From: Bacteroidota bacterium
GTDB taxonomy: Bacteria > Bacteroidota > Rhodothermia > Rhodothermales > UBA10348
DNA length: 64,000 bases
Assembly: GCA_029262855.1 (NCBI GenBank)
Contig: JAJCYP010000022.1
Span: 62,001 to 126,000, forward strand
Direction of reading: 5' to 3'
The translations under genes were made by a program, and so were the position numbers. The first letter of the stretch is position 1. Each line of letters starts with the position of its first letter. Shown here in pieces: positions 26,583 through 34,806 of the stretch. Below the pieces are notes generated by a model. It worked only from the letters and a program-made list of their open reading frames with translations. It was not told where the DNA came from and made no database searches.

Positions 26583-27350
26583 TCAGACAAAGAAGAGCAC
26601 CGCGGATACCGCGACAATCGCGATCAGCAGCCGGTGAATCCACACGTCGGCATTGGGCATCTTGACCACAAACCGGACCGCCAGCCAGGCACCGATTGAC
26701 TGGAATACAGCCATCGCAAGGCCGAAGCCCATGTGGACCTGGTCCTGCAGGAAGAAAATAGCCAGCGTGGGGATTCCGTAGGCCGCGACAATAACCAGCT
26801 TGATTCCATTCGCCGCGGAGAGTGTGTATCGCGCAAGCAGAACCAGCCCGGCGAGCAGGAAGATGCCCACGCCTGCCTGAATGAATCCTCCGTAGATGCC
26901 GATCGCGAAGAAGACTGGGAGGGCAAGCGCCCGGCGGCGAGTCGAGAGATCAAAGCCTCCTTCGTGAATCCATCGTCTCGGGTTTACCAGCAAGACCACC
27001 AGCATGAATACCATCAACCCGCCAATGGCGTAGTTCATCGCCTCTTCGTCGATGCTGACGGCAATTCTTGAGCCGAGGGCCGCGCCTGCCACGGCCGGAA
27101 TGATCAGCCGCGCCGCTCCCCTGAAGTCCACCACGCCCGATCGCGACATCCCCACGACCCCCACGGCGCTTTGCACCATTACGCCAATACGATTCGTCCC
27201 GTTGGCCACAGGTGCAGGGAGACCGCAAAGGAAAATGAAGATGGGCAGCGTGATGAGAGACCCGCTCCCGGCCAGTGTGTTGATCACACCGGTTACCACG
27301 CCGGCCAGGGCGAAAAGCAGCCACTCGAGGGCCGTCAAGTCCATCTCCAT
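26583..27350 (-). CDS. TauE/SafE (TSUP) family membrane transporter
   Basis: The protein has 255 residues with about eight membrane helices. The family repeat signatures are visible: GVVTGVINTLAGSGSLITLP in the first half and GIYGGFIQAGVGIFLLAGLV in the second. TSUP proteins export sulfite, sulfoacetate and related anions; the substrate here is not evident. ATG 27350 starts just before the first helix; the frame is open upstream without coding character. It is 11 bases downstream of corA and probably in one transcript with it. Confidence 0.85.
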   Translation of the reverse strand: MEMDLTALEWLLFALAGVVTGVINTLAGSGSLITLPIFIFLCGLPAPVANGTNRIGVMVQSAVGVVGMSRSGVVDFRGAARLIIPAVAGAALGSRIAVSIDEEAMNYAIGGLMVFMLVVLLVNPRRWIHEGGFDLSTRRRALALPVFFAIGIYGGFIQAGVGIFLLAGLVLLARYTLSAANGIKLVIVAAYGIPTLAIFFLQDQVHMGFGLAMAVFQSIGAWLAVRFVVKMPNADVWIHRLLIAIVAVSAVLFFV

Positions 27351-27361
27351 GGGCAGCGGGC

Positions 27362-28417
27362 TCAGAGCCAGTTCTTTCGACGGAAGTAGGCCACCAGGAC
27401 GCCCGCCAGCAGACCCATCACGCCGAGAGCCACGGGATACCCCCATTTCCAGGCCAGTTCCGGCATCCCGGTGAAGTTCATTCCATAGACCCCGGCAATG
27501 AACGTCAGTGGAATGAAGATCGTCCCGATGATGGTCAGGAACTTCATGATCTCGTTCATCCGGTTTGAAATGGATGCCATGTGAAGGTCGTGTATCGAAC
27601 TCACCACGTCACGAAGTGACTCGACGATGTCCATCACCTGAACCACGTGATCATGCAGGTCTCGCACGTACGGAATAGTGGTGCTCTGAAGCAGTGGCAC
27701 CTCCCGATTGAGCAGCCGCGCGACGGCCTCCCGGAGCGGCCACGCTGCCCGGCGCGTCATGATCAGCGTGGCTCGGAGCTTCCGCAAGCGTGCCGTCGTG
27801 TCGTGCAACTCGCCCTCAAGCACATCATTCTCGAGCTCCTCCAGGGCGTCGGAGACCTCCTCAAGCGAGACGAAATAGTCGTCCACGATGACGTCCATGA
27901 GTGCGTAGGCCAGGTAGTCCGGACCCATCTTTCGAAGGCGCCCGGCGCCCTTGTGGAGACGCTCCCGAACGGGACCGAAGACGTCGCCCGGGCGCTCCTG
28001 GAAGGAAATCACGAAGCCGTCTCCGACCACCAGAGTCACCTGCTCCGAAAAGAGATCGGCAACCCGTTGTCGTGAGAACATGCGGATGGTCACGAACAGG
28101 TGATCGCCGAAATCATCCACTTTGGCTCGCTGCAGTGTGGACGCAACATCCTCCATCCCCAGATCGTGGAGATTGAATCGCGCTCCGATCTCTCCCAGCA
28201 GGGCCGTGTCGTGAACGCCCGTAACGTTAAGCCAGAGTAGCCGGTCCTTGGGCACCTTGAGATGCGAGAGGAAGGCCAGCTCCAGGGCCTCCAGGTAGTC
28301 GGGCCCGTAGACGATCGCATCCATCGTCGGGGCATGCTCCCGGGGGATGCCACCATAAACAAGGGAGCCCGGCGCCAAACCGGCCTTCTGGGATCGCGTT
28401 CTGAAATAGAAACCCAT
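27362..28417 (-). CDS. corA: CorA-type magnesium/cobalt channel
   Basis: The protein has 351 residues, the usual CorA length. A cytoplasmic alpha/beta domain and long stalk helices precede two C-terminal membrane helices; the first ends in the pore signature YGMNF. The tail is basic (YFRRKNWL). ATG 28417 is preferred over the open frame extending to 28669, which overlaps the divergent kinase gene and reads as non-coding. It should mediate Mg2+ (or Co2+/Ni2+) influx across the inner membrane. Confidence 0.92.
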   Translation of the reverse strand: MGFYFRTRSQKAGLAPGSLVYGGIPREHAPTMDAIVYGPDYLEALELAFLSHLKVPKDRLLWLNVTGVHDTALLGEIGARFNLHDLGMEDVASTLQRAKVDDFGDHLFVTIRMFSRQRVADLFSEQVTLVVGDGFVISFQERPGDVFGPVRERLHKGAGRLRKMGPDYLAYALMDVIVDDYFVSLEEVSDALEELENDVLEGELHDTTARLRKLRATLIMTRRAAWPLREAVARLLNREVPLLQSTTIPYVRDLHDHVVQVMDIVESLRDVVSSIHDLHMASISNRMNEIMKFLTIIGTIFIPLTFIAGVYGMNFTGMPELAWKWGYPVALGVMGLLAGVLVAYFRRKNWL

Positions 28418-28508
28418 GATCTGATGTGCTGTTCGGTTCGGCAAAGGCCCCAGTTGGGCCAAGGCCCTGAAGTTCGGCCAACGCAATGATACCCTCGGGA
28501 CGGGCCCG

Positions 28509-30644
28509 TTGCCTATCATCCGCAAAGCCGTCGGAGGAGCAGCCATTTTACCACCTGCACAAATACCGGTATTCGTCCGCGAGGAATGGCGTCGGCTTCT
28601 GCTTGTCGTTCCCGGGGTCAGACTGCTATCTGAAAGGCCTGATCCGGACGGCCTCGTTCCCGCCGTCATCGACGAGAAGTGGGCAGAGGAGATCCTGATC
28701 GAAAAGCCCGGCTACCCCGTTGTCGTTCTGGTGGAGGCGTATGACCACGAAACCGAATGCGCTTGGCTGAGCCGGGGCGCTGACGCCTGTTTCTTCCTCA
28801 CCGACGACCTCAGGGTCAGGGTGCCGCAGAGTATAGACCGGGCCAGAGCGCGGCGCACGGCAACGAATCGGGTACGGAAGGAAGATCTTCGATATCGGGC
28901 TATGGTCGACAACCTCATGGAGGTGGTGACCCTTCTGGATGGTTTCGGCGTGATTCTCCACGAGAGTCCCTCCTTGAAGGAGGTCTTTGGCTGGGAGCCC
29001 GAGGAAATGATCGGCCGCAATTCGGTGGAGTTCGTTCATCCGGCCGACGTGCCCCGCATTCTGCAACTGATTGCAGAGGGCAGGGAAGTGCCCTCCATGC
29101 GTGTTTCCACGCAGTACCGCTTCAGGCACAAGAACGGCGATTGGCGGGTGGTGGAATCAAAGGCCGTAAACCTGCTTCACGACATGGCGGTGCAGAGCAT
29201 CGTCGTGGTCTCCCGAGATGTCACAGAACGCCATGAAGCATTGGATTCGATGCGCGCCAGTCGCGAGCGACTGGCCGCACTGCTGAATGCCATCCCGGAC
29301 GCGTACGTGCTGGTGGATGCAGATGGCAACTACCGTGATGTGCACATCCCTCAGGGCTACCCCAGCATGCAGTCGGCGGAGCAGCTGATCGGAAAAAACG
29401 TAGTCGAGGCCTTGCCGCCGCGTCTGGCGCGACAGGCGCTGGACGCAGTCGCCAGGGTCCTCGACACGGGCAAGCCGGCCGGGTTTGACTATTCCATCCA
29501 GGTAGCAGGCGTGACGCGCTACCGGGAGGCGCAAATCGTGCCGTTCTCGGACGAGTTGGTGCTCAGTGTTCAACGGGACATCACAGACCGCATCGAGGCC
29601 CTGCAGCGTGTGCGAACCAGCGAGACCCGGTTTCGCACGCTGTTTGAAGAATCTCCGGATGCCATATTTCTTGAGTCGATTGAAGGAGAGGTGCTGGATG
29701 CGAATCCGGCGGCCTGTGAATTGCACGGCTGCGACCGGGATTGGCTGATTGGTAAGAACGTCACCGACCTGGTACCCGGACGGATCCGCGCGGAGGTCGC
29801 GAAGGGATTCCAGCGATTGGTGACGGGAGAGATCATACGGGGCGAGGGAGCCAGTCTTCGGAAGGACGGCACCGTTGTTCCGGTCGAGTTCAGCGCCGGG
29901 CGCATGCTCTATGGTGACCGGGACGCCTTGCTGCTCCACGTCCGCGATATTTCCAAGCGACGGGCGCAGGAAGGCATGATTCGGAAACTGGCTTCCTACA
30001 GGCAGGCCGCCATAGAGAAGGAGCGAGCCCGGATATCCAGGGAGGTTCACGATGTGCTTGGCCAGTCCCTGACCGGGCTGCGATTCGACGTGTCGCGGAT
30101 TGGTCGAAAGCTGAAGGGACGTCTCTCTGAAGACATTTCCGCGACCACGGCCGCCATAGACACGATCATCGATGACGTGAGGCGCATCGCATCTGAACTG
30201 CGGCCGGGAATCATCGACGACCTGGGGATCGGGGCGGCCGTTGAATGGCAGGCCAAGACCATGTCAAAGCGCACGGGCCTTCGGCTGAATCTGGACATTG
30301 ATCCGAAGGCACAGTTGGATCCGGGACGGTCCATCATGCTCTTCCGGGTGTTTCAGGAGTTGCTGACGAATGTGGCGCGACACGCCGAGGCGGACGTCGT
30401 CTCGGTGACCCTTGCCTCTGAGGGAGAAACGATGGAACTCACAGTCGCCGACGACGGGCGAGGTATGGAAGGCGGCGCAGAGGTGGGGGAAGTTGAGCAC
30501 TTTTCCCTCGGATTAATGGGGATCCGTGAGCGATTGGAGCCGTGGAGCGGTACCTTCGAACTTGTAAACAACAGCCCGAAGGGTACGCTGGCGCGTGTAT
30601 CCATTCCGTTGGAACCCCATGCCGATACGAGTTCTCATCGCTGA
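28509..30644 (+). CDS. Cytoplasmic multi-PAS histidine kinase of the NarX/DegS type
   Basis: The protein has 711 residues and no membrane helix. Residues 20-110 resemble a receiver fold (LLLVVPG, VVVLVEAYDH, LSRGADACFF) but lack the aspartate pocket. Three PAS domains follow (about 125-250, 255-370, 375-495), then HisKA_3 with REVHDVLGQSLTGLRFD (His near 513) and HATPase_c (ELLTNVARHAEA, DDGRGM, GLMGIRERL). It should phosphorylate the LuxR-type regulator encoded next, whose gene overlaps its 3' end by 26 bases. The start is TTG at 28509, the first start in the frame; it is divergent from corA with 91 bases between. Confidence 0.85.
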   Translation: MPIIRKAVGGAAILPPAQIPVFVREEWRRLLLVVPGVRLLSERPDPDGLVPAVIDEKWAEEILIEKPGYPVVVLVEAYDHETECAWLSRGADACFFLTDDLRVRVPQSIDRARARRTATNRVRKEDLRYRAMVDNLMEVVTLLDGFGVILHESPSLKEVFGWEPEEMIGRNSVEFVHPADVPRILQLIAEGREVPSMRVSTQYRFRHKNGDWRVVESKAVNLLHDMAVQSIVVVSRDVTERHEALDSMRASRERLAALLNAIPDAYVLVDADGNYRDVHIPQGYPSMQSAEQLIGKNVVEALPPRLARQALDAVARVLDTGKPAGFDYSIQVAGVTRYREAQIVPFSDELVLSVQRDITDRIEALQRVRTSETRFRTLFEESPDAIFLESIEGEVLDANPAACELHGCDRDWLIGKNVTDLVPGRIRAEVAKGFQRLVTGEIIRGEGASLRKDGTVVPVEFSAGRMLYGDRDALLLHVRDISKRRAQEGMIRKLASYRQAAIEKERARISREVHDVLGQSLTGLRFDVSRIGRKLKGRLSEDISATTAAIDTIIDDVRRIASELRPGIIDDLGIGAAVEWQAKTMSKRTGLRLNLDIDPKAQLDPGRSIMLFRVFQELLTNVARHAEADVVSVTLASEGETMELTVADDGRGMEGGAEVGEVEHFSLGLMGIRERLEPWSGTFELVNNSPKGTLARVSIPLEPHADTSSHR

Positions 30645-31254
30645 CGATCATGCTATCGTCCGGAAGGGCGTCATTCAGATTTTTTCGGAAGAGCCTGATA
30701 TCGCACTCGTGGCGGAGGCAGATTCGGGAACGGCGGCAATCGACCTTGCCCGGGACCACGAGGCGGACATCTTCATCCTGGATCTGAACATGCCTGGCCC
30801 GGGAGGGCTGGCCGTGTTGGGCCAGCTCCGGATCGAGCATCCCAAGCTTCCCGTTCTCGTCCTCACCATGCATGACGAGGAACAGTACGGTGTTCGAATC
30901 CTGAAGGCAGGTGCGGCGGGTTTTCTGGCGAAGAACGCGGCACCGGACAAGCTCGTCGAAGCCATTCGCCACATCGTGGGCGGGCGACGGTACATATCCG
31001 CCGAACTTGCCGAGGCGCTTCTCGAGCACATGGAATCGCCGGATCCTGGTGCGCCGCATGAGGCGCTGTCGGATCGAGAATTCCAGGTCTTTCAGGAGTT
31101 GGCCCGGGGTAACACGCCGTCCGGTATCGCAGAGAAACTGTCGTTGAGTGTCAAGACCATCTCGACTTATCGATCTCGCGTCCTGGCCAAACTCAGCCTG
31201 AGTTCGAACGCCGAAATCGTTCGATACGCGCTGGAAAACGACATTATCCAGTAG
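30619..31254 (+). CDS. NarL/LuxR-family response regulator
   Basis: The protein has 211 residues. The receiver has ADDHAIVRKG, phospho-acceptor in FILDLNMPG near residue 55 and the conserved lysine in FLAKNAAP. The C-terminal LuxR HTH is complete (LSDREFQVFQELARGNTPSGIAEKL, SVKTISTYRSRVLAKL). ATG 30619 lies inside the 3' end of the kinase gene. Two identical-pattern palindromes immediately after the stop are candidate binding sites, pointing to the downstream lipoprotein as a target. Confidence 0.93.
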   Translation: MPIRVLIADDHAIVRKGVIQIFSEEPDIALVAEADSGTAAIDLARDHEADIFILDLNMPGPGGLAVLGQLRIEHPKLPVLVLTMHDEEQYGVRILKAGAAGFLAKNAAPDKLVEAIRHIVGGRRYISAELAEALLEHMESPDPGAPHEALSDREFQVFQELARGNTPSGIAEKLSLSVKTISTYRSRVLAKLSLSSNAEIVRYALENDIIQ

Positions 31255-31305
31255 TCCGTAGGATCGGTCCTACGGATAAGAGCTCCGCGGTAGGAGTCCT
31301 CCTAC
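31255..31305. promoter_or_regulatory. Paired palindromes with a TAGGA-N4-TCCTA core
   Basis: The first, 31255-31276, has perfect 9-base arms (TCCGTAGGA) around TCGG. The second, 31290-31305, has 7-base arms (GTAGGAG) around TC. Both contain TAGGA-N4-TCCTA, with the cores 32 bases apart, about three helical turns. They begin one base after the regulator stop and about 150 bases before the lipoprotein start. The first could also act as a terminator stem, but no T-run follows. Confidence 0.55.
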
Positions 31306-31455
31306 GCCTGTTTCAGACGGCGCCTACCACAGGTTGGTGGTGAATCCTATGCCCGATGGTTGGTGGGCGAGGTATGCTTGCACAGGTCCCGGGACAATTG
31401 TCCCTGAACCCGTTGGCGACGCCAACCTGAGATGTAAAATCAACCCAAGTCTGAA

Positions 31456-32724
31456 ATGAATACGCGCACCAATCGCTCTCTCGCAGGGCCAGCGCTTCTG
31501 GCATTTGCAATGCTGTTTACCGGATGCGACTCCGACTCAAGTGTATCGGGTCCGGACAACGGAAGCGGTGATACCACCGTCAGCGGGTTTGTTACGGATG
31601 ACAACGCCGCCAAGTCGGCTGGATCAATCGAAGGCGCCGTAGTAACGGCCGCAGAACTTAACGCCCAGGGTCAACTCAGTACGGCCACAGGGCAAGCTAC
31701 CACAGACGCCTCTGGACGCTATAGTCTGGAAACCTCGGCCAACAGCGACCTGATGGTGGTGACGGCCAGCAAGGCTGACTTCGAGTCAAAGGTACTCGTG
31801 GACGCGTCATCGTCTTCGAGCCCCAGCGCCATTACCATGACGGCCGAAACGCACGCTGAGGCTGATGTTTACACGGAGTCCAGGCGTCAGAACCAGGAGG
31901 AGGTCACCGCGGCTGATGTCGCGGCCTACGTGGACGCAGAAATCGCTTCTCGCATCAAGGCGAACGCCGAGACGGCCGCCCGCGTGGCCGTCGCGATCGG
32001 AAACGCCCAACGCGCAGAGCGTGAGTATGCTAAGGAAGAGGGTGTCGATGACGAGGAGTTCAATCGCGCTGAGGCGGAAGACGAGCGGTCCTACCGCGAG
32101 TATCAGTCAGCTATGACCGGACAGGTGTCCGCCTCTGCTGCTGTTACCGCCAGGACACGGCTGGAAACCAACGTCGCGAAAGCCAGCATCAACGCCGGTG
32201 GCTCAGCAACCACCAGTGCAAAGGCTCGCGGCTCCGCCAAGACGGCCATGAGGTCCTTCTCGGCCTCCATGGATTCGGCTACCCGGTTCCAACTTCGTAA
32301 ACGTGCGGAGCTCCTGGCGGCCATTGCCTCGGGTGCCGCGATAGAATCGCAGTTCCAGGCTGAGGGATCGTCCCGTACCTCGGCAGCTGCTCAGGCCGCT
32401 GCACAACTTGAAGCAGAGATTCGTGCCGCATCCAGTGAATCGCAGATCGAAAATTCCTGGGGGAATTTCGAGGGCCAGATCAAGGCGCTCGTCGCCGCGG
32501 AGTTGTCGGTACCCACCACGCTCGTCGACGCTGCGGTGAGCGGGACTTCTACGGTCCAGGCTACGCTGGTGGCCAACTTGCTCCTTGCGAGCACGGTCGA
32601 AGCTGTTGTCAGCGCCAAGTCCGCCTACTACTCGGCTGCCGAGTCATCCATGGCTGCCTCGCTGTCTGCCAGCACCAAGGCCGACTTTGGCTCCAAGGTT
32701 CTGGTTCTCGCTTCCGGTCACTGA
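31456..32724 (+). CDS. Alanine-rich lipoprotein with a carboxypeptidase-like regulatory domain
   Basis: The protein has 422 residues. The signal peptide ends in a lipobox (AMLFTGC), then comes a Ser/Gly/Asp-rich linker and a CnaB/carboxypeptidase-regulatory-like beta domain (about 40-120; VSGFVTDDN, TTDASGRYSLET). The remaining 290 residues are rich in Ala, Ser, Glu and Lys and predicted to be almost entirely helical, with little aromatic content. A motif KADFxSKVLV occurs in both halves (KADFESKVLV, KADFGSKVLV), suggesting an old duplication. No family is recognised. It is likely anchored in the outer membrane and controlled by the upstream two-component pair. Confidence 0.75.
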   Translation: MNTRTNRSLAGPALLAFAMLFTGCDSDSSVSGPDNGSGDTTVSGFVTDDNAAKSAGSIEGAVVTAAELNAQGQLSTATGQATTDASGRYSLETSANSDLMVVTASKADFESKVLVDASSSSSPSAITMTAETHAEADVYTESRRQNQEEVTAADVAAYVDAEIASRIKANAETAARVAVAIGNAQRAEREYAKEEGVDDEEFNRAEAEDERSYREYQSAMTGQVSASAAVTARTRLETNVAKASINAGGSATTSAKARGSAKTAMRSFSASMDSATRFQLRKRAELLAAIASGAAIESQFQAEGSSRTSAAAQAAAQLEAEIRAASSESQIENSWGNFEGQIKALVAAELSVPTTLVDAAVSGTSTVQATLVANLLLASTVEAVVSAKSAYYSAAESSMAASLSASTKADFGSKVLVLASGH

Positions 32725-32786
32725 TGAAAAACTGAGTTCGGTGCGGCTCGCCGCGCCGATTTCGATCCGGCGGGGACTCGTCGGAA

Positions 32787-32828
32787 GGAAAGGCCCGATC
32801 GCCCGGGGGGGAACGATCGGGCCTTTCC
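32787..32828 (+). terminator. Strong stem-loop terminator
   Basis: A 15-base perfect stem (GGAAAGGCCCGATCG with its complement) surrounds a 12-base GC-rich loop, 60 bases after the lipoprotein stop. The descending arm ends CTTTCC with T-rich bases after it. It separates the lipoprotein from the next gene. Confidence 0.8.
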
Positions 32829-32862
32829 TGTGTCTTCGAGGCTGCCGGGCGTATTCTGCAGA

Positions 32863-33735
32863 ATGAAAAAAGTGCTCCCTATCCTGGACGTCGCCGGACT
32901 GGCCGAAAAGCTGGCCGGCCTGGGTGCGGACTTGGACGGGAGGGCGGGGATCTACGTCCGACATCTGAAGACTGGCGAGGAGGTCCAGATAAATGCGGAC
33001 TCCCTTTTCCCGACCGCAAGCATGGTCAAGATTCCCATCCTGCTGGCTACGTTTGCGGCTATAGAACGCGGCGATCTCTCCTACCACGGGCCGCAGGTCT
33101 ATCGCGATTCCCTCCTGTCCCCTGGCGATGACCTCTTGGGCAGTTTTTCGGACGGCGAAGAAATCCTGCTGTCGAAGCTGGTGCTGCTGATGCTCTCCAT
33201 GAGCGACAACACAGCCAGTCTGTGGCTGCAGCACCTGGCCGGCGGGGGAGAGGCCGTCAACGCATGGCTGGACGAAGCCGGCTTTATCGCCACGAGGATG
33301 AACTCGCGGACCGAAGGGCGCCTGGCCGACTGGGAGCGCTTTGGCTGGGGACAGACGACCCCTCGGGAAATGGCCGAACTCCTGGTGTCGATTCGCAACG
33401 GCGAGGCTGTCAGTCCGGCAGCAAGCCAGGAAATGTACCGGTCACTCACACGGACCTATTGGGACGACGAGGCCTTGTCAGAGCTGCCACCGTGGGTACA
33501 GGCGGCTTCAAAGCAGGGAGCGCTCTCGGCTTCGAAGTCCGAGGTCGTGCTCGTGAATGCTCCTTCGGGCGACTACGTGTTCTGCGTCATTACCGAAGGG
33601 CAGTCAGATACCTGGTGGGTGCCCGACAACGCCGGTTACGTCCTGATCAGGGAAACTTCCCGTTTGTTGTGGGAGCACTTCGAGCCGGATCACCCATGGA
33701 CACCGGCACGGACCGGAGTTTACCAGGCGCCCTGA
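32863..33735 (+). CDS. Class A beta-lactamase-like serine hydrolase
   Basis: The protein has 290 residues. The three active-site elements of the penicillin-binding/beta-lactamase fold are visible: S53-x-x-K56 (TASMVKIP), S114-D115-N116 (MSDNTAS) and a KQG in place of KTG near residue 220. No signal peptide is present, unlike secreted beta-lactamases, so it may be cytoplasmic or exported by another route. Peptidase, esterase or amidase activity is as likely as antibiotic resistance. ATG 32863 fits; the open frame upstream overlaps the terminator. Confidence 0.75.
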   Translation: MKKVLPILDVAGLAEKLAGLGADLDGRAGIYVRHLKTGEEVQINADSLFPTASMVKIPILLATFAAIERGDLSYHGPQVYRDSLLSPGDDLLGSFSDGEEILLSKLVLLMLSMSDNTASLWLQHLAGGGEAVNAWLDEAGFIATRMNSRTEGRLADWERFGWGQTTPREMAELLVSIRNGEAVSPAASQEMYRSLTRTYWDDEALSELPPWVQAASKQGALSASKSEVVLVNAPSGDYVFCVITEGQSDTWWVPDNAGYVLIRETSRLLWEHFEPDHPWTPARTGVYQAP

Positions 33736-33743
33736 GAATCGAA

Positions 33744-33965
33744 CTAGTTCTTGTACCGGTAGACTATGCGACCCTTGGTCATGTCGTACGGTGACATCTC
33801 TACGTCGACCCGGTCTCCGGGAAGGATGCGGATGAAGTACTTCCGCATCTTGCCGGAGAGCAGTCCCAGGATGCTGTGTCCGTTACTCAGTTCCACACGG
33901 AACTGGGCGTTTGGCAGGGCTTCTGTCACCACCCCTTCCTGTTTTATCGGTTCTTGCTTAGCCAT
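33744..33965 (-). CDS. infA: Translation initiation factor IF-1
   Basis: The protein has 73 residues and a single S1/OB domain with the family sentence ([62 protein letters not shown]). It binds the ribosomal A site during initiation. The gene is isolated from ribosomal protein genes here and converges on the hydrolase gene with eight bases between stops. Confidence 0.97.
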   Translation of the reverse strand: MAKQEPIKQEGVVTEALPNAQFRVELSNGHSILGLLSGKMRKYFIRILPGDRVDVEMSPYDMTKGRIVYRYKN

Positions 33966-34238
33966 TCAGATGATTTGATCGTGTCTTGGATTAGGCCCCT
34001 ATGGAGGCCAGCACAATAATACGCCAGACAGGTCATTTTTGGTTCTTGAGGATTGCGAGCGTGCGGGAATCCCCGGCAATCTGACGCGGAAGGGTGCCCG
34101 GTTTCCAGGGAGCGCCGCCGCCGTACCCTTGGTTTCCCGACAAGGCTACACACATCGCGACAGGACCACGGACATCGCGGTCGACCCGCAACGGCGGTCG
34201 GTCGGTCTATTCTGAGTGAAGTAGTACCCACCTGTGGT
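33966..34238. other. Intergenic region between infA and the feo operator
   Basis: This region should contain the infA promoter (minus strand) and upstream sequence of the feo operon. It holds no gene or RNA that I can support. Confidence 0.5.
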
Positions 34239-34259
34239 TATTTAGACTAATTCTAAATA
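34239..34259 (+). promoter_or_regulatory. Inverted repeat upstream of feoA, candidate Fur/DtxR-type operator
   Basis: TATTTAGA-N5-TCTAAATA is a perfect 8-base inverted repeat in an AT-rich patch inside otherwise GC-rich DNA. It lies about 57 bases before the proposed feoA start. Its form resembles boxes of metal-sensing repressors (Fur, DtxR/MntR); which regulator binds cannot be decided here. Confidence 0.6.
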
Positions 34260-34315
34260 GCTTGCTTTCAGCAACCCAAGCGCAACCGCTCGTGCTCCCA
34301 GTGTCTCTTGCCCCC

Positions 34316-34585
34316 GTGACTTCGTTCCCGACTGGCGATTCGGTCCAGATCGAGGTAATTGGCGTGGAGGAGCCGGTCGCTTCTCGTCTCCGGCAGCTGG
34401 GTGTCCGTGAAGGCTGCAAAGCCCGCATACTGTCCGCTGGCGACAAGTGCGTTTTGGCGATTGGGCATTCGCGCATCGCCCTTCGCAGGGAAGTGGCCAT
34501 GGGCCTTTTTGCAATTTGCTGCGAAGATGAGGATAGGCTGTGTATGGAGGGGATTGCCTGCTGCCAGGTAGAGCCCAAGCCGTGA
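34316..34585 (+). CDS. FeoA-domain protein with a cysteine-rich tail
   Basis: The protein has 89 residues and an SH3-like FeoA domain (GDSVQIEVIGVEEPVASRLRQL, GVREGCKARIL, IALRREVAMGLFAI). After the domain comes an unusual tail with five cysteines (ICCEDEDRLCMEGIACC). GTG 34316 is chosen; GTG 34292 and TTG 34262 are upstream alternatives, the latter touching the operator. The stop overlaps the next start (GTGA). FeoA partners FeoB in ferrous iron uptake. Confidence 0.75.
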   Translation: MTSFPTGDSVQIEVIGVEEPVASRLRQLGVREGCKARILSAGDKCVLAIGHSRIALRREVAMGLFAICCEDEDRLCMEGIACCQVEPKP

Positions 34586-34806
34586 CCACGTCACTGGACC
34601 AGCTGAAGCCAGGCGAATCGGGTCGTATCGACGGTTTTTCCGGTTCGGCCCCGGGTCGTCTTCTGGAGATGGGTCTGTTGCCCGGGACCGTGGTAGAGGT
34701 GGTTCGGCTCGCCCCGCTGGGTGACCCGATGGATCTGAAAGTTCGCGGGTTCCACCTGTCGCTCCGCAAGAAGGAGGCGGCGCACATTATCGTCCTGCGG
34801 TCATGA
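34582..34806 (+). CDS. feoA: FeoA, ferrous iron transport accessory protein
   Basis: The protein has 74 residues, the usual FeoA length. The SH3-like domain is clear (LDQLKPGESGRIDGF, GRLLEMGLLPGTVVEVVRLAP, LKVRGFHLSLRKKEAAHI). It starts at GTG overlapping the first feoA stop and ends overlapping the feoB start (ATGA), so the three genes are translationally linked. It should regulate or stabilise FeoB at the membrane. Confidence 0.9.
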   Translation: MTTSLDQLKPGESGRIDGFSGSAPGRLLEMGLLPGTVVEVVRLAPLGDPMDLKVRGFHLSLRKKEAAHIIVLRS

